A DNA stretch of 20,423 nt from Kerstersia sp052103615 (GTDB lineage: Bacteria > Pseudomonadota > Gammaproteobacteria > Burkholderiales > Burkholderiaceae_B): positions 1 to 20,423 of the forward strand of contig NZ_JBQEKA010000055.1 in assembly GCF_052103615.1 (NCBI RefSeq), written 5' to 3'. Positions 1-6,619 of this stretch are shown here, one piece after another. Below the pieces are notes generated by a model that was not told where the DNA came from, made no database searches, and was given only the letters and a program-made list of their open reading frames with translations. The translations under genes were made by a program, and so were the position numbers. Numbering within the stretch: position 1 is the stretch's first letter; every line of letters starts with the position of its first letter.

Positions 1-54
1 GCTCAGGCCTTCGGGCTTTAGCGTTTGACTGTCCTACTTATGGGGGTCAGTTCA
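1..54. mobile_element. Outer terminus of an IS3-family-like insertion sequence (partial)
   Basis: Read on the minus strand from base 54 inwards, the DNA begins TGAACTGACCCCCA and continues with AAGTAGGACAG. From memory this resembles the terminal inverted repeats of IS3-family elements of the IS150/IS51 kind, which start TG(A/T)ACTGACCCC and carry a GGACA block. The element would lie to the left, outside the window, with its tip at base 54. On the plus strand, bases 1-21 read as six codons ending in TAG (AQAFGL), which could be the tail of the transposase orfB; that is speculative. Neither the other end nor a target duplication can be seen. Confidence 0.55.
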
Positions 55-142
55 GCATGGGCTGCCGGTTTTTTGTTTTGGGCCGTGCTTGGGGGCAGCC
101 TTTCGGTAAAAACTCTCGGGAAATTGCCCCGGCCCCCCGGCT

Positions 143-772
143 TCAGAACCCCGGCAGTGTGCCGTTCAGCGGCAAGGCCTGGTGCCCAGGCCAGGCATGC
201 TCGTGTTGCAGCAGCCATTGCTTGCGGTGCAGGCCGCCGCCATAACCGGTCAGGGAGGCATTGCTGCCGATGACGCGGTGGCAGGGCAGGGCCAGGCTGA
301 TGGGGTTGGCGCCATTGGCCAGCCCTACGGCACGCACGGCTGCCGGGCGTCCGATGCGCTGGGCCAGAGCGCCGTAGCTTAAGGTTTGTCCGGCCGGAAT
401 GGCGCGCAAGCTCAGCCAGACCAAACGCTGAAAGTCTGTGCCGCCCAGCGCGACGGGCAGGTTGTCCAGGGCATGCAGCGCGCCGCCGAAATAGCGCAGC
501 AAAGCGGCATGCGCGTCAGGCGCCTGGCGGGTCTCATGCAGTTCAGGCAAGGACGCCCGGTATTGGCGCGCCAGCAAACGGCGCATGCGGGTTTCGTAAT
601 CGTGCCAGTCCAGCGCCCGCAGGCGGCCCTGCTCATCCGTCACCAGCAAGGCCTGCCCCAAGGGCGTGTCCATACGGAACAGCAGCCAGGGCGCCTGGCC
701 CGTCGGGGTGGCCGGGGTGACCAGAAAGGGGGCGGCGGAACAGGTGGAAGGTGAAGATTCCAATGGATTCAT
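143..772 (-). CDS. ogt: Methylated-DNA--protein-cysteine S-methyltransferase
   Basis: This 209-residue protein is a suicide repair enzyme that transfers the methyl group of O6-methylguanine (or O4-methylthymine) in DNA to its own cysteine. The C-terminal domain carries the active-site motif PCHRVIG with Cys164 and His165. It also has AVRAVG with the helix-probing Arg147, the NGANP turn, and the GYGGGLHRK wing near residue 180. A ribonuclease-H-like N-terminal domain (about 30-110) begins at DTPLG. The reading frame is open upstream to 931, but I prefer the ATG at 772 because the upstream part has no family similarity and a candidate promoter lies at 834-862. ATG at 679 (residue 34) is another possible start. 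It is divergent from the rhombosortase gene, and nothing suggests a shared function. Confidence 0.93.
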   Translation of the reverse strand: MNPLESSPSTCSAAPFLVTPATPTGQAPWLLFRMDTPLGQALLVTDEQGRLRALDWHDYETRMRRLLARQYRASLPELHETRQAPDAHAALLRYFGGALHALDNLPVALGGTDFQRLVWLSLRAIPAGQTLSYGALAQRIGRPAAVRAVGLANGANPISLALPCHRVIGSNASLTGYGGGLHRKQWLLQHEHAWPGHQALPLNGTLPGF

Positions 773-833
773 GGCAGCATGGGCGGCGCCGGCGCCGTTG
801 GCGGCACGCAGGCCTGGGTAGGCAGAGTGCTTT

Positions 834-862
834 GTTTTATCATCTTCGCCTGGGCGTGTCAC
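834..862 (-). promoter_or_regulatory. Candidate sigma-70 promoter for ogt
   Basis: On the minus strand, GTGACA (857-862, five of six to TTGACA) is followed after 17 bases by TAAAAC (834-839, four of six to TATAAT). Transcription would start near 827, giving a leader of about 55 bases before the ogt ATG at 772. This is a pattern match only. Confidence 0.35.
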
Positions 863-907
863 CGGTGCTTGAGAGAGACAGGGGTGAGAGGTCTGTACGA
901 GGCCAGA

Positions 908-1591
908 ATGCGCCGCAACCAGGCAGTTCACTCAAGGCGCAGGCCCAATGGAGCAAACAGTTTGAAGAGACAGAAGGGCGAGCAGGGCGAGAATGCCGCA
1001 TATGCCGCGTGGTGCCGGGCGCTGGGGCTGGTCGCGCTATTGCTGCTGCTGCAATGGGGCGGCGAGACGGTACGCGTCGGTTTGCGTTTCGAGCGCAGTG
1101 CCGTGGCGGCCGGCGAGGTCTGGCGCTTGGGCACGGCCCACCTGGTTCATCTGGGCTGGAATCATGCCTTGCTCAATAGCGCGGGCGTTTTGCTGTGCTG
1201 CCTGCTGGCGCCGGAACGGTTTGATCGCGGCCTTTGGCGCCGCCTGGCCGGGCTGGCGCTGGGCGTAGGCCTGGCGTTATGGTGGTTTTCGCCGGGCGTC
1301 CCGAATTATGTCGGCCTGTCCGGGGTCCTGTACGGCATGTTTGTGCTGTGCCTGCTGCCGCAGGGGCTGCATGGCGACCGCAGCGCCTGGCTGGCGCTGG
1401 CCTGTGTTTGCGCCTGGATGCTCTGGCAGTGGCTGGTGGCGCCAGCCGCATCGGAAGAGAAAATGATAGGCGGCACCATCGTCAGCGTCGCCCATGTTTA
1501 CGGCTTTTGCCTGGGTTTGGCCGGCGTCGGCCTGGCCCGGCTGGCAGGCTGGTGGCGCGGGGCCCGCCGCCAGCGGCAGGCCCGGGGGTAA
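908..1591 (+). CDS. rrtA: Rhombosortase-type rhomboid intramembrane serine protease
   Basis: This 227-residue, multi-pass inner-membrane protein belongs to the rhomboid family. Signatures in order are TAHLVHLGWNHALLN (about 77-90, the HxxxN loop region), GLSGVLYG with catalytic Ser138, and AHVYGF with catalytic His196. Hydrophobic segments lie near 37-50, 92-102, 111-128, 138-151, 158-176 and 193-213. Rhombosortases cleave the C-terminal GlyGly-CTERM sorting tag of secreted proteins, and the compact size and the TAH...HL...N pattern fit that subfamily better than ordinary GlpG. I chose the ATG at 908 because GAGG lies five bases upstream. An earlier ATG at 779 would nearly abut the ogt start and adds a non-family sequence; TTG at 962 is also possible. 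No protein with a GlyGly-CTERM tail is in this window, so its client is elsewhere. Confidence 0.75.
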   Translation: MRRNQAVHSRRRPNGANSLKRQKGEQGENAAYAAWCRALGLVALLLLLQWGGETVRVGLRFERSAVAAGEVWRLGTAHLVHLGWNHALLNSAGVLLCCLLAPERFDRGLWRRLAGLALGVGLALWWFSPGVPNYVGLSGVLYGMFVLCLLPQGLHGDRSAWLALACVCAWMLWQWLVAPAASEEKMIGGTIVSVAHVYGFCLGLAGVGLARLAGWWRGARRQRQARG

Positions 1592-1609
1592 GGGGCAGCC
1601 GCGCCCTTA
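1589..1609. terminator. Short hairpin made from the two convergent stop codons
   Basis: The inverted repeat TAAGGG / CCCTTA spans the gap between two convergent genes. Its outer triplets are the TAA stop codons of the rhombosortase gene and, on the other strand, of the glutamate-synthase-family gene. There is no T-run, so termination activity is doubtful. Confidence 0.3.
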
Positions 1610-3229
1610 GACCTGCACCGGCTCGAAACTTTCAGGCCGGGCCATGCGCCACATGCGTTCGTAGAACTCGCTGCCGATCTTGCCGGAAAGCAATTCCCCC
1701 GGCTGGAGAAAATGATGCAGCTGCGAATACAGGCGGATTTCGGTGCCAGTCATGCGGCGCGCCAGGTGGCGGGCAGCGACTTCGGAAGGGTGGGACAGCC
1801 CTGCCGCGGCGAGCAATTCGGCCAGGGCCTTGAGCGTGTTCTGGTGATAATGGAAAACGCGCTCGGCTTTGTCCGGGACGACCAGCGCCTGTTGCCTTTG
1901 CGGATCCTGGGTGGCGACGCCAGTGGGGCAGCGGTTGGTATGACAGGACTGCGACTGGATACAGCCAATGGCAAACATGAAGCCGCGTGCCGAATTGGCC
2001 CAATCGGCCCCCATGGCGATTACGCTGGCGATATCGAAAGCGCTGATGATCTTGCCGCTGGCGCCGATGCGGATAGATTGGCGCAGGTTCAGGCCGACCA
2101 GCGTGTTGTGCACGAACAGCAGGCCTTCGCGCAGCGGCAGGCCCATGTGGTCGATGAACTCCAGCGGTGCCGCGCCGGTACCGCCTTCCTTGCCGTCCAC
2201 CACGATGAAGTCAGGCAGGATGCCGGTTTCATGCATGGCCTTGGCGATGGCCATGAATTCCCAGGGGTGGCCAATACAGAGCTTGAAGCCGACGGGCTTG
2301 CCGCCTGACAACTCGCGCAGCTGCACGATGAATTGCAACAGCTCCAGCGGGGTGCTGAAGGCGCTATGGCTGGAAGGCGAGACGCAATCCCTATCCATCG
2401 GCACGCCGCGGGTGGCGGCAATTTCCGGCGTGATTTTTTCCTTGGGCAAAATCCCGCCGTGGCCGGGCTTGGCGCCCTGGCTCAGCTTGATTTCAATCAT
2501 CTTCACCTGCGGGTCGGCGGCATTGCTGGCGAAGAGGCTGGGATCAAAGCGCCCCTCCGCGTTCCTACAGCCGAAATAGCCGCTGCCCAGTTCCCAGGTC
2601 AGGTCGCCGCCATATTCCCGGTGATAAGAACTGATGGCGCCTTCCCCGGTATCGTGGATGAAATTGCCCATGCGCGCGCCGCGATTCAGCGCGCGGATGG
2701 CATTGGCGCTCAAGGCGCCGAAACTCATGGCGGAAATATTGAAAACCGATATGGAGTACGGCTGGCGGCAGGCCGGGCCGCCGACATCGACACGGAAACT
2801 GGCAGGATCGGCCAGCGGCGCGGGCTGGATCGAATGCGCCATGAATTCGTAGCTGGGCTGGTACACATCCAGCAGCGAGCCGAAGGCCTTATCGGCGCTT
2901 TGCTGTTTGGCGCGCGAATAGACCAGCGCCCGCTGCGCGCGGGAAAATGGCAGGGCCTCGTTATCGCCTTCTATCAGATATTGGCGGATTTCCGTGCGGA
3001 AACTCTCGACCAGATAACGGACATTACCGGACACGGGGTAATTGCGCCGCACGGAATGGGCGGTCTGCCGCAGGTCGTAAACACCCAGAATACTGAGCGC
3101 CAGCGTGATCAGCGTTGGCAGCCAGGCCCAGGAAAAATGGCCTGCCGCCAGCAGCAGCGGCAATGAAATCACGGTATAGGCAATACAGGCCAGGAAAACG
3201 GCATAGCGGCCCAGCACGGAAAGATTCAT
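1607..3229 (-). CDS. Membrane-anchored FMN-binding glutamate synthase family protein
   Basis: This 540-residue protein matches the FMN/iron-sulfur synthase domain of glutamate synthase (GltB) without the amidotransferase domain. Two hydrophobic N-terminal segments (about 8-29 and 33-51) suggest an inner-membrane anchor with the catalytic domain in the cytoplasm. The (beta/alpha)8 domain shows SAMSFGALS (166-174), TGEGAIS (194-200), KPGHGGILP (254-262) and DGKEGGTGAAP (345-355). Cys423, Cys429 and Cys434 have the C-x5-C-x4-C spacing of the [3Fe-4S] cluster of GltB. The start at 3229 is supported by AAGGAG six bases upstream. Stand-alone proteins of this class are common in proteobacteria, but their substrate is not firmly known and no gltD-like partner is adjacent. 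I therefore do not call it a glutamate synthase subunit. Confidence 0.88.
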   Translation of the reverse strand: MNLSVLGRYAVFLACIAYTVISLPLLLAAGHFSWAWLPTLITLALSILGVYDLRQTAHSVRRNYPVSGNVRYLVESFRTEIRQYLIEGDNEALPFSRAQRALVYSRAKQQSADKAFGSLLDVYQPSYEFMAHSIQPAPLADPASFRVDVGGPACRQPYSISVFNISAMSFGALSANAIRALNRGARMGNFIHDTGEGAISSYHREYGGDLTWELGSGYFGCRNAEGRFDPSLFASNAADPQVKMIEIKLSQGAKPGHGGILPKEKITPEIAATRGVPMDRDCVSPSSHSAFSTPLELLQFIVQLRELSGGKPVGFKLCIGHPWEFMAIAKAMHETGILPDFIVVDGKEGGTGAAPLEFIDHMGLPLREGLLFVHNTLVGLNLRQSIRIGASGKIISAFDIASVIAMGADWANSARGFMFAIGCIQSQSCHTNRCPTGVATQDPQRQQALVVPDKAERVFHYHQNTLKALAELLAAAGLSHPSEVAARHLARRMTGTEIRLYSQLHHFLQPGELLSGKIGSEFYERMWRMARPESFEPVQV

Positions 3230-3421
3230 GAAAGCTCCTTCGGAAATCCGGCCATATCCGCTGCATGGTCTGGCCTGAATGTGGCCCAGCGCCACCACGG
3301 CGGGCAGCGGACATGAATACCTGACATGGTAGCGTTTCCGGCGAGACGGGCCGCAGCCTGGGTGCTACAGGGTAATACGGTGTAATGGACGCAGCGGCGC
3401 TGCGGCGCGCAGGCGAAAGAA

Positions 3422-3442
3422 ATGCCCGTCAGCGGACGGGCA
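3422..3442 (-). terminator. Hairpin terminator of the tRNA-Arg unit (probably bidirectional)
   Basis: ATGCCCGTC (3422-3430) pairs with GACGGGCAT (3434-3442) as a perfect 9-bp stem with a three-base loop. On the minus strand it is followed by TTTCTTTC, and on the plus strand by TTTTT. It lies 60 bases beyond the stop of the small ORF 3503-3628 and about 190 bases upstream of the glutamate-synthase-family gene, so it would separate the two minus-strand units. Confidence 0.65.
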
Positions 3443-3487
3443 TTTTTGGTATAGGTTTGGTATATGTTGGGTGTAGGTTTGGTTGGG
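3443..3487 (-). promoter_or_regulatory. G-free, C-rich run resembling a Rho-loading (rut) tract
   Basis: A minus-strand transcript would contain no G for 45 consecutive bases here, with 18 C by hand count. It contains an imperfect 12-base direct repeat at 3450-3461 and 3472-3483 (11 of 12 identical). Long C-rich, G-poor, unstructured RNA is the known hallmark of Rho utilisation sites. It sits between the stop of the small ORF and the hairpin at 3422-3442. The rut role is an inference. Confidence 0.4.
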
Positions 3488-3502
3488 CGGCTGGGTGCGG
3501 CG

Positions 3503-3628
3503 CTAGGCGCGCGAGTGCTTGGCCGCGTGCTTTGGGTTGGCAGTAAAACTGCGTTCAATCAAAGGCTTAATGGCGCTTGGCGTATCGTTCTTGGTGGTCT
3601 TCATGGCGTCCCGTATAGGAATCGACAT
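3503..3628 (-). CDS. Putative 41-aa basic peptide starting on the tRNA-Arg CCA end
   Basis: This ORF begins at an ATG whose A (base 3628) is the last base of the tRNA-Arg CCA. A GGAG five bases upstream of the ATG lies inside the 3' acceptor strand of the tRNA. The peptide starts MSIPIRDAMKTTKND, contains IERSFTANPKH and ends AAKHSRA. It has five Lys, three Arg and two His against two Asp and one Glu, so it is basic, with no Cys or Trp and no membrane segment. A second in-frame ATG at 3604 would give 33 residues. Third-position GC is 27 of 40 by hand count, lower than in the neighbouring genes. Translation from the ATG at 3628 would require precursor RNA not yet cut at the tRNA 3' end. I do not recognise the family. 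The arrangement recalls tpr of E. coli tyrT, but there is no claim of homology. It could also be a chance ORF. Confidence 0.45.
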   Translation of the reverse strand: MSIPIRDAMKTTKNDTPSAIKPLIERSFTANPKHAAKHSRA

Positions 3629-3649
3629 GGCGTCTCCAACAGGAATCGA
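3602..3649 (-). repeat. Two adjacent 24-bp copies of the tRNA-Arg 3' end
   Basis: Unit 1 (3626-3649) is the T-loop, T-stem and acceptor 3' part of the tRNA through CCA plus TG. Unit 2 (3602-3625) follows without a gap. On the minus strand both units begin TCGATTCCT and end GACGCCATG, and 20 of 24 positions are identical. The differences cluster in the middle, where unit 2 no longer matches the acceptor stem. The 24-base period keeps the overlapping small ORF in frame and gives it two ATG codons. Confidence 0.85.
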
Positions 3650-3702
3650 ACCTGTATCTAGAACTTAGGAGGTTCTTGTTCTATCCGTTGAACTATGGAG
3701 AC
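3628..3702 (-). tRNA. tRNA-Arg (anticodon CCU, reads AGG)
   Basis: The 75-base cloverleaf is complete on the minus strand. The acceptor GTCTCCA pairs with TGGAGAC. The D-arm is GTTC-AACGGAT-AGAAC. The anticodon stem is AGAAC/GTTCT around the loop CTCCTAA, giving anticodon CCT. The T-arm is ACAGG-TTCGATT-CCTGT. The discriminator is G, and CCA is encoded in the DNA. It is a single tRNA gene transcribed away from the AddB-like gene. Its 3' end is duplicated directly downstream. Confidence 0.97.
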
Positions 3703-3723
3703 GGAACGGCGCCGGAATCCGCT

Positions 3724-3752
3724 ATTGTAACTGCTAAATACGCTTCTTTGCA
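3724..3752 (-). promoter_or_regulatory. Candidate promoter for tRNA-Arg
   Basis: On the minus strand, TGCAAA (3747-3752, weak -35) is followed after 17 bases by TACAAT (3724-3729, five of six to TATAAT). Transcription would start near 3717, about 15 bases before the mature tRNA 5' end. Confidence 0.45.
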
Positions 3753-3934
3753 CGCCCGGTTTGCCCTGCGCCGGCGGAGCAAGCGGGGAGCAGAGAGGTT
3801 GCGGCGCAGAGACAGGGAGTGCCGCAGGGAAGGCAAGGGCGGGCGGCCAAGCGATGGCGGCCAGGGCATGCCGGTGGCAGGAATCACGCGATCCCAAATG
3901 GGCGCGCTATGATTCCTGCTTGCCTTTGTCTGTC

Positions 3935-6619
3935 ATGAAGCCACACGCCATGTCTGAATTCCCGCCTGCCTTGCCCAGTATCGACGTTCCGGCCCTGACG
4001 GATCTGCCGGCGGCGGAAACGCTGGTGCTGACTGTCAATAATCGCTGGGCGCGGCGCCTGACGCAGGCGCTGGCGGAAGGCTTGCGCAGCAACCGGCAGG
4101 TCAGTGAATTGCCGCATATTGTGCCGCTGGCTTCCTGGTACCGTGAAGCGGCCGAAAGCCTTGCGTTTATGCCGGATGCCAGGCTGCCAGCCCATTGGCT
4201 GGATACCTTCGCCTCTGCCATGGTGTGGATGGACGTCATTCATGAGGCTGAGGCCGAGCGTTTGCTGATGGATGCCGCGCAGGCGGCCGCCTTGGCGCGT
4301 GATGCCGATGGCCTGCTGGATGAATGGCAGATCGAGGTATTGGGCCCGGAAGAAACCGATGAGTACTGCCGTTTCCTGGTGTGGCGCGGCGCTTACCTGG
4401 AAAAATTGCGGGCGCTGGATGCTGAGGACGCCAATCAGGCGCTCGCGCGCGTGGTGGAGGCCATGCAGCAAGGGGCGGTGCGCTGGCCGCGAGTGCTGGT
4501 GCTGGCGGGTTTTACCGAGCAGTCGCCGCGTTTGCAGAAGATATTGGCCCTGGCGCGTGAGGCTGGCACCGAATGCCTGGCCTTGACCGAGGCCCAAGCC
4601 GAGGCCGGGCGCGCCGTCAGGGTGATGGCGGTGGATCATGCCGCCGAATGGCGCGCGGCTGCGGCCTGGGCGGCGCAGCAATTGGCTGCCAAGCCGGAAG
4701 GACGTTTTGCCATTGTGGCGTCAGGCCTGGAAGCCGATGCGCCGCTGGCGCGGCGGGTGCTGGCCCGAGCCCTGCGGCCGTTGGATCCTGCCTTGCCGGA
4801 ATCCGCCTGGTTCAATATTTCCGTGGCGCGGCCCTTGCCGCAGTGGCCGGCAGTGCGTGCCGCGCTGGCCTGGCTGAAAGTGATGGCCGCCTGGGATGAC
4901 ACCAGGGGTTGCGATGCCGCTGTGCTGGGTGCCGCCCTGCTGGCCGGGCATGTGGATTGGGATGGCTTGCGCTGGCCGCCAGCAGCGCTGGATGCGCAAT
5001 GGCGCCGGCGCGGCTGGAATGTGATAGCCCCGGAGCGCTGGCACCAGGCCTTGCAGGAAGGCAGCGCCGCTTTCGCTGCCCGCTGGCAGCAGGCCTGCGA
5101 GCGCTGGCGTGAGCCGCAGGGCAGCGCGGGCGCGGCGGTCTGGGCCGCGGCGATGCGCCAGGTGCTGGATGCGCTCGGATTTCCGGGCCGGCAGGCGCTC
5201 GATAGCGTGAGTTACCAGGTGCTGGAGGCCTTTGGTGAAGCCTTGGCGCGGTTTGCCGCGCTGGAGCCGGTGGCCGGGCGTTTGGGCGGGCGTATGGCTG
5301 TGTCTTTGCTGGAACGTCTGGCCGATAGCATGCTCTTCCAGCCGCAGCGCGATTTCCGCGCGCGGCTGGATGTGCTGGGCCTGCTGGAAGCCGAAGGCGG
5401 GCGCTGGGACGGCTTGTGGGTCATGGGTCTGACCGATGAAGTGTTGCCTGCTTCGCCCAAACCCAATCCGCTGATTCCTGCGACTGCGCTGCGGCGGGCT
5501 GGCGCTCCCCGTGCGACGGCAAGCCGCGAGCGTGTCTGGGCGGCGCAGATGTATGAAGCGTTATTGCGCGGCGCGCCGGAGATAGTCTTCAGCCATGCTG
5601 AACGCGAAGGCGAGCGCGAGCTGCGGCCGTCCCCCTTTATTGCCGCCTTGCCTCTGGCGGCTGGGCAAGCGGAGAGCGTCAACCTGTCGGACTTGCGCCT
5701 GGATGAACTGGACGATAGCCAGGGGCCGCCGCTGGCCGAAGGCGAGAAGGTAACGGGCGGGCTGGATGTCCTGGATACCCAGGCGCGCAATCCGCTGTGG
5801 GCATTTGTGCGGCACCGGCTGGGCGGGCGTGAACTGCCAGCCTACGAACCGGTGGCGGGCATGAATGTACGGGGCCAGTTCCTGCATGAGGCGCTGGAAC
5901 TGCTGGGCCATATGCTGCCGGATCAGGATAGTCTGCATGCCGCCATGGCAGAAGGGCGTCTGGCGCCCTTGCTGGCGGAAATCGTGCAGCAGGCGGCAGC
6001 CGCGCATCTGGGCGCTTACGAACCCGCCTTGCGCGAATTGGAGTGCGAGCGCGCGCGCGGCCTGCTGGCTGACTGGTGCGACGCGGAAGCCGCCAGGCCG
6101 CCGTTTGCGATCTACCAGCGTGAGGAGCGCTACCAATGGGAGCATGGCCGGCTGGCCTTGAATGCGCGGGTGGACCGCATCGACCAGCTGGGGGACGGCA
6201 GCCTGCTCATTCTGGATTACAAAACCGGCATGGGCGAAGCGTTCCCGGAGGCCGATTGGTCGCGCCAGCGGCCCGTTAATTTGCAGCTGCCGTTCTATGC
6301 CGCGATTCTGGCTGCGCAGACGGGCACCGCCCAGGCCGAGATCGCCGGGCTGATGCTGGCTCAGGTGCATGCGCGGCATATCCGCGCCAAAGGCCTGGGC
6401 GCGGCGGACCTGGGCATCAAGGGCGTGACGCCGGTCGAAGACAGCAAAACCTTCGAGGGCCAGGATTGGACAGCGGTCTTGCGCCGCTGGGAAAGCGCCA
6501 TAGGCATGCTGGCCGATGAGTTCAGCGGCGGTTACGCCGCCAATTTCGTTCTGCAGCCGCAGGACATGGTGTATTGCGACGCGTTGCCGTTCCTCCGGCT
6601 GCAGCGGGAGGAGGCATGA
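3935..6619 (+). CDS. addB: AddB-like PD-(D/E)XK nuclease, DNA double-strand-break repair
   Basis: This protein of about 894 residues is the partner subunit of an AddAB-type helicase-nuclease that resects double-strand ends before RecA loading. The N-terminal 600 residues form a degenerate helicase-like region (opening LVLTVNNRWARRL). The C-terminal RecB-family nuclease shows GQFLHEALE with His651, ARVDRID with Asp747, LDYKTG with Asp761 and Lys763, and the NLQLPFYA QxxxY-type motif near 780. I see no four-cysteine iron-sulfur staple of the Bacillus AddB kind. This matches the betaproteobacterial 'probable DNA repair protein' family (TIGR03623, from memory). The start at 3935 is not supported by a clear ribosome site, and ATG 3950 is equally possible. 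A TATGAT -10-like hexamer lies at 3908-3913. The stop overlaps the start of the next gene by four bases. Confidence 0.85.
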   Translation: MKPHAMSEFPPALPSIDVPALTDLPAAETLVLTVNNRWARRLTQALAEGLRSNRQVSELPHIVPLASWYREAAESLAFMPDARLPAHWLDTFASAMVWMDVIHEAEAERLLMDAAQAAALARDADGLLDEWQIEVLGPEETDEYCRFLVWRGAYLEKLRALDAEDANQALARVVEAMQQGAVRWPRVLVLAGFTEQSPRLQKILALAREAGTECLALTEAQAEAGRAVRVMAVDHAAEWRAAAAWAAQQLAAKPEGRFAIVASGLEADAPLARRVLARALRPLDPALPESAWFNISVARPLPQWPAVRAALAWLKVMAAWDDTRGCDAAVLGAALLAGHVDWDGLRWPPAALDAQWRRRGWNVIAPERWHQALQEGSAAFAARWQQACERWREPQGSAGAAVWAAAMRQVLDALGFPGRQALDSVSYQVLEAFGEALARFAALEPVAGRLGGRMAVSLLERLADSMLFQPQRDFRARLDVLGLLEAEGGRWDGLWVMGLTDEVLPASPKPNPLIPATALRRAGAPRATASRERVWAAQMYEALLRGAPEIVFSHAEREGERELRPSPFIAALPLAAGQAESVNLSDLRLDELDDSQGPPLAEGEKVTGGLDVLDTQARNPLWAFVRHRLGGRELPAYEPVAGMNVRGQFLHEALELLGHMLPDQDSLHAAMAEGRLAPLLAEIVQQAAAAHLGAYEPALRELECERARGLLADWCDAEAARPPFAIYQREERYQWEHGRLALNARVDRIDQLGDGSLLILDYKTGMGEAFPEADWSRQRPVNLQLPFYAAILAAQTGTAQAEIAGLMLAQVHARHIRAKGLGAADLGIKGVTPVEDSKTFEGQDWTAVLRRWESAIGMLADEFSGGYAANFVLQPQDMVYCDALPFLRLQREEA

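Noticed and set aside
779..907. Upstream start for the rhombosortase at 779
   Set aside because: It would begin six bases from the divergent ogt start codon and adds a Cys/Gly-rich stretch foreign to the family; ATG 908 has a better ribosome site.
3503..3702. tRNA-Arg as the occupied attachment site of a genomic island
   Set aside because: No integrase gene, no shift in gene content and no distant copy of the tRNA end; the repeat copies are immediately adjacent.
3761..3934. Upstream extension of the AddB-like gene to an ATG at 3761
   Set aside because: The extra 58 residues show no domain, and a -10-like TATGAT lies within them just before the preferred start.
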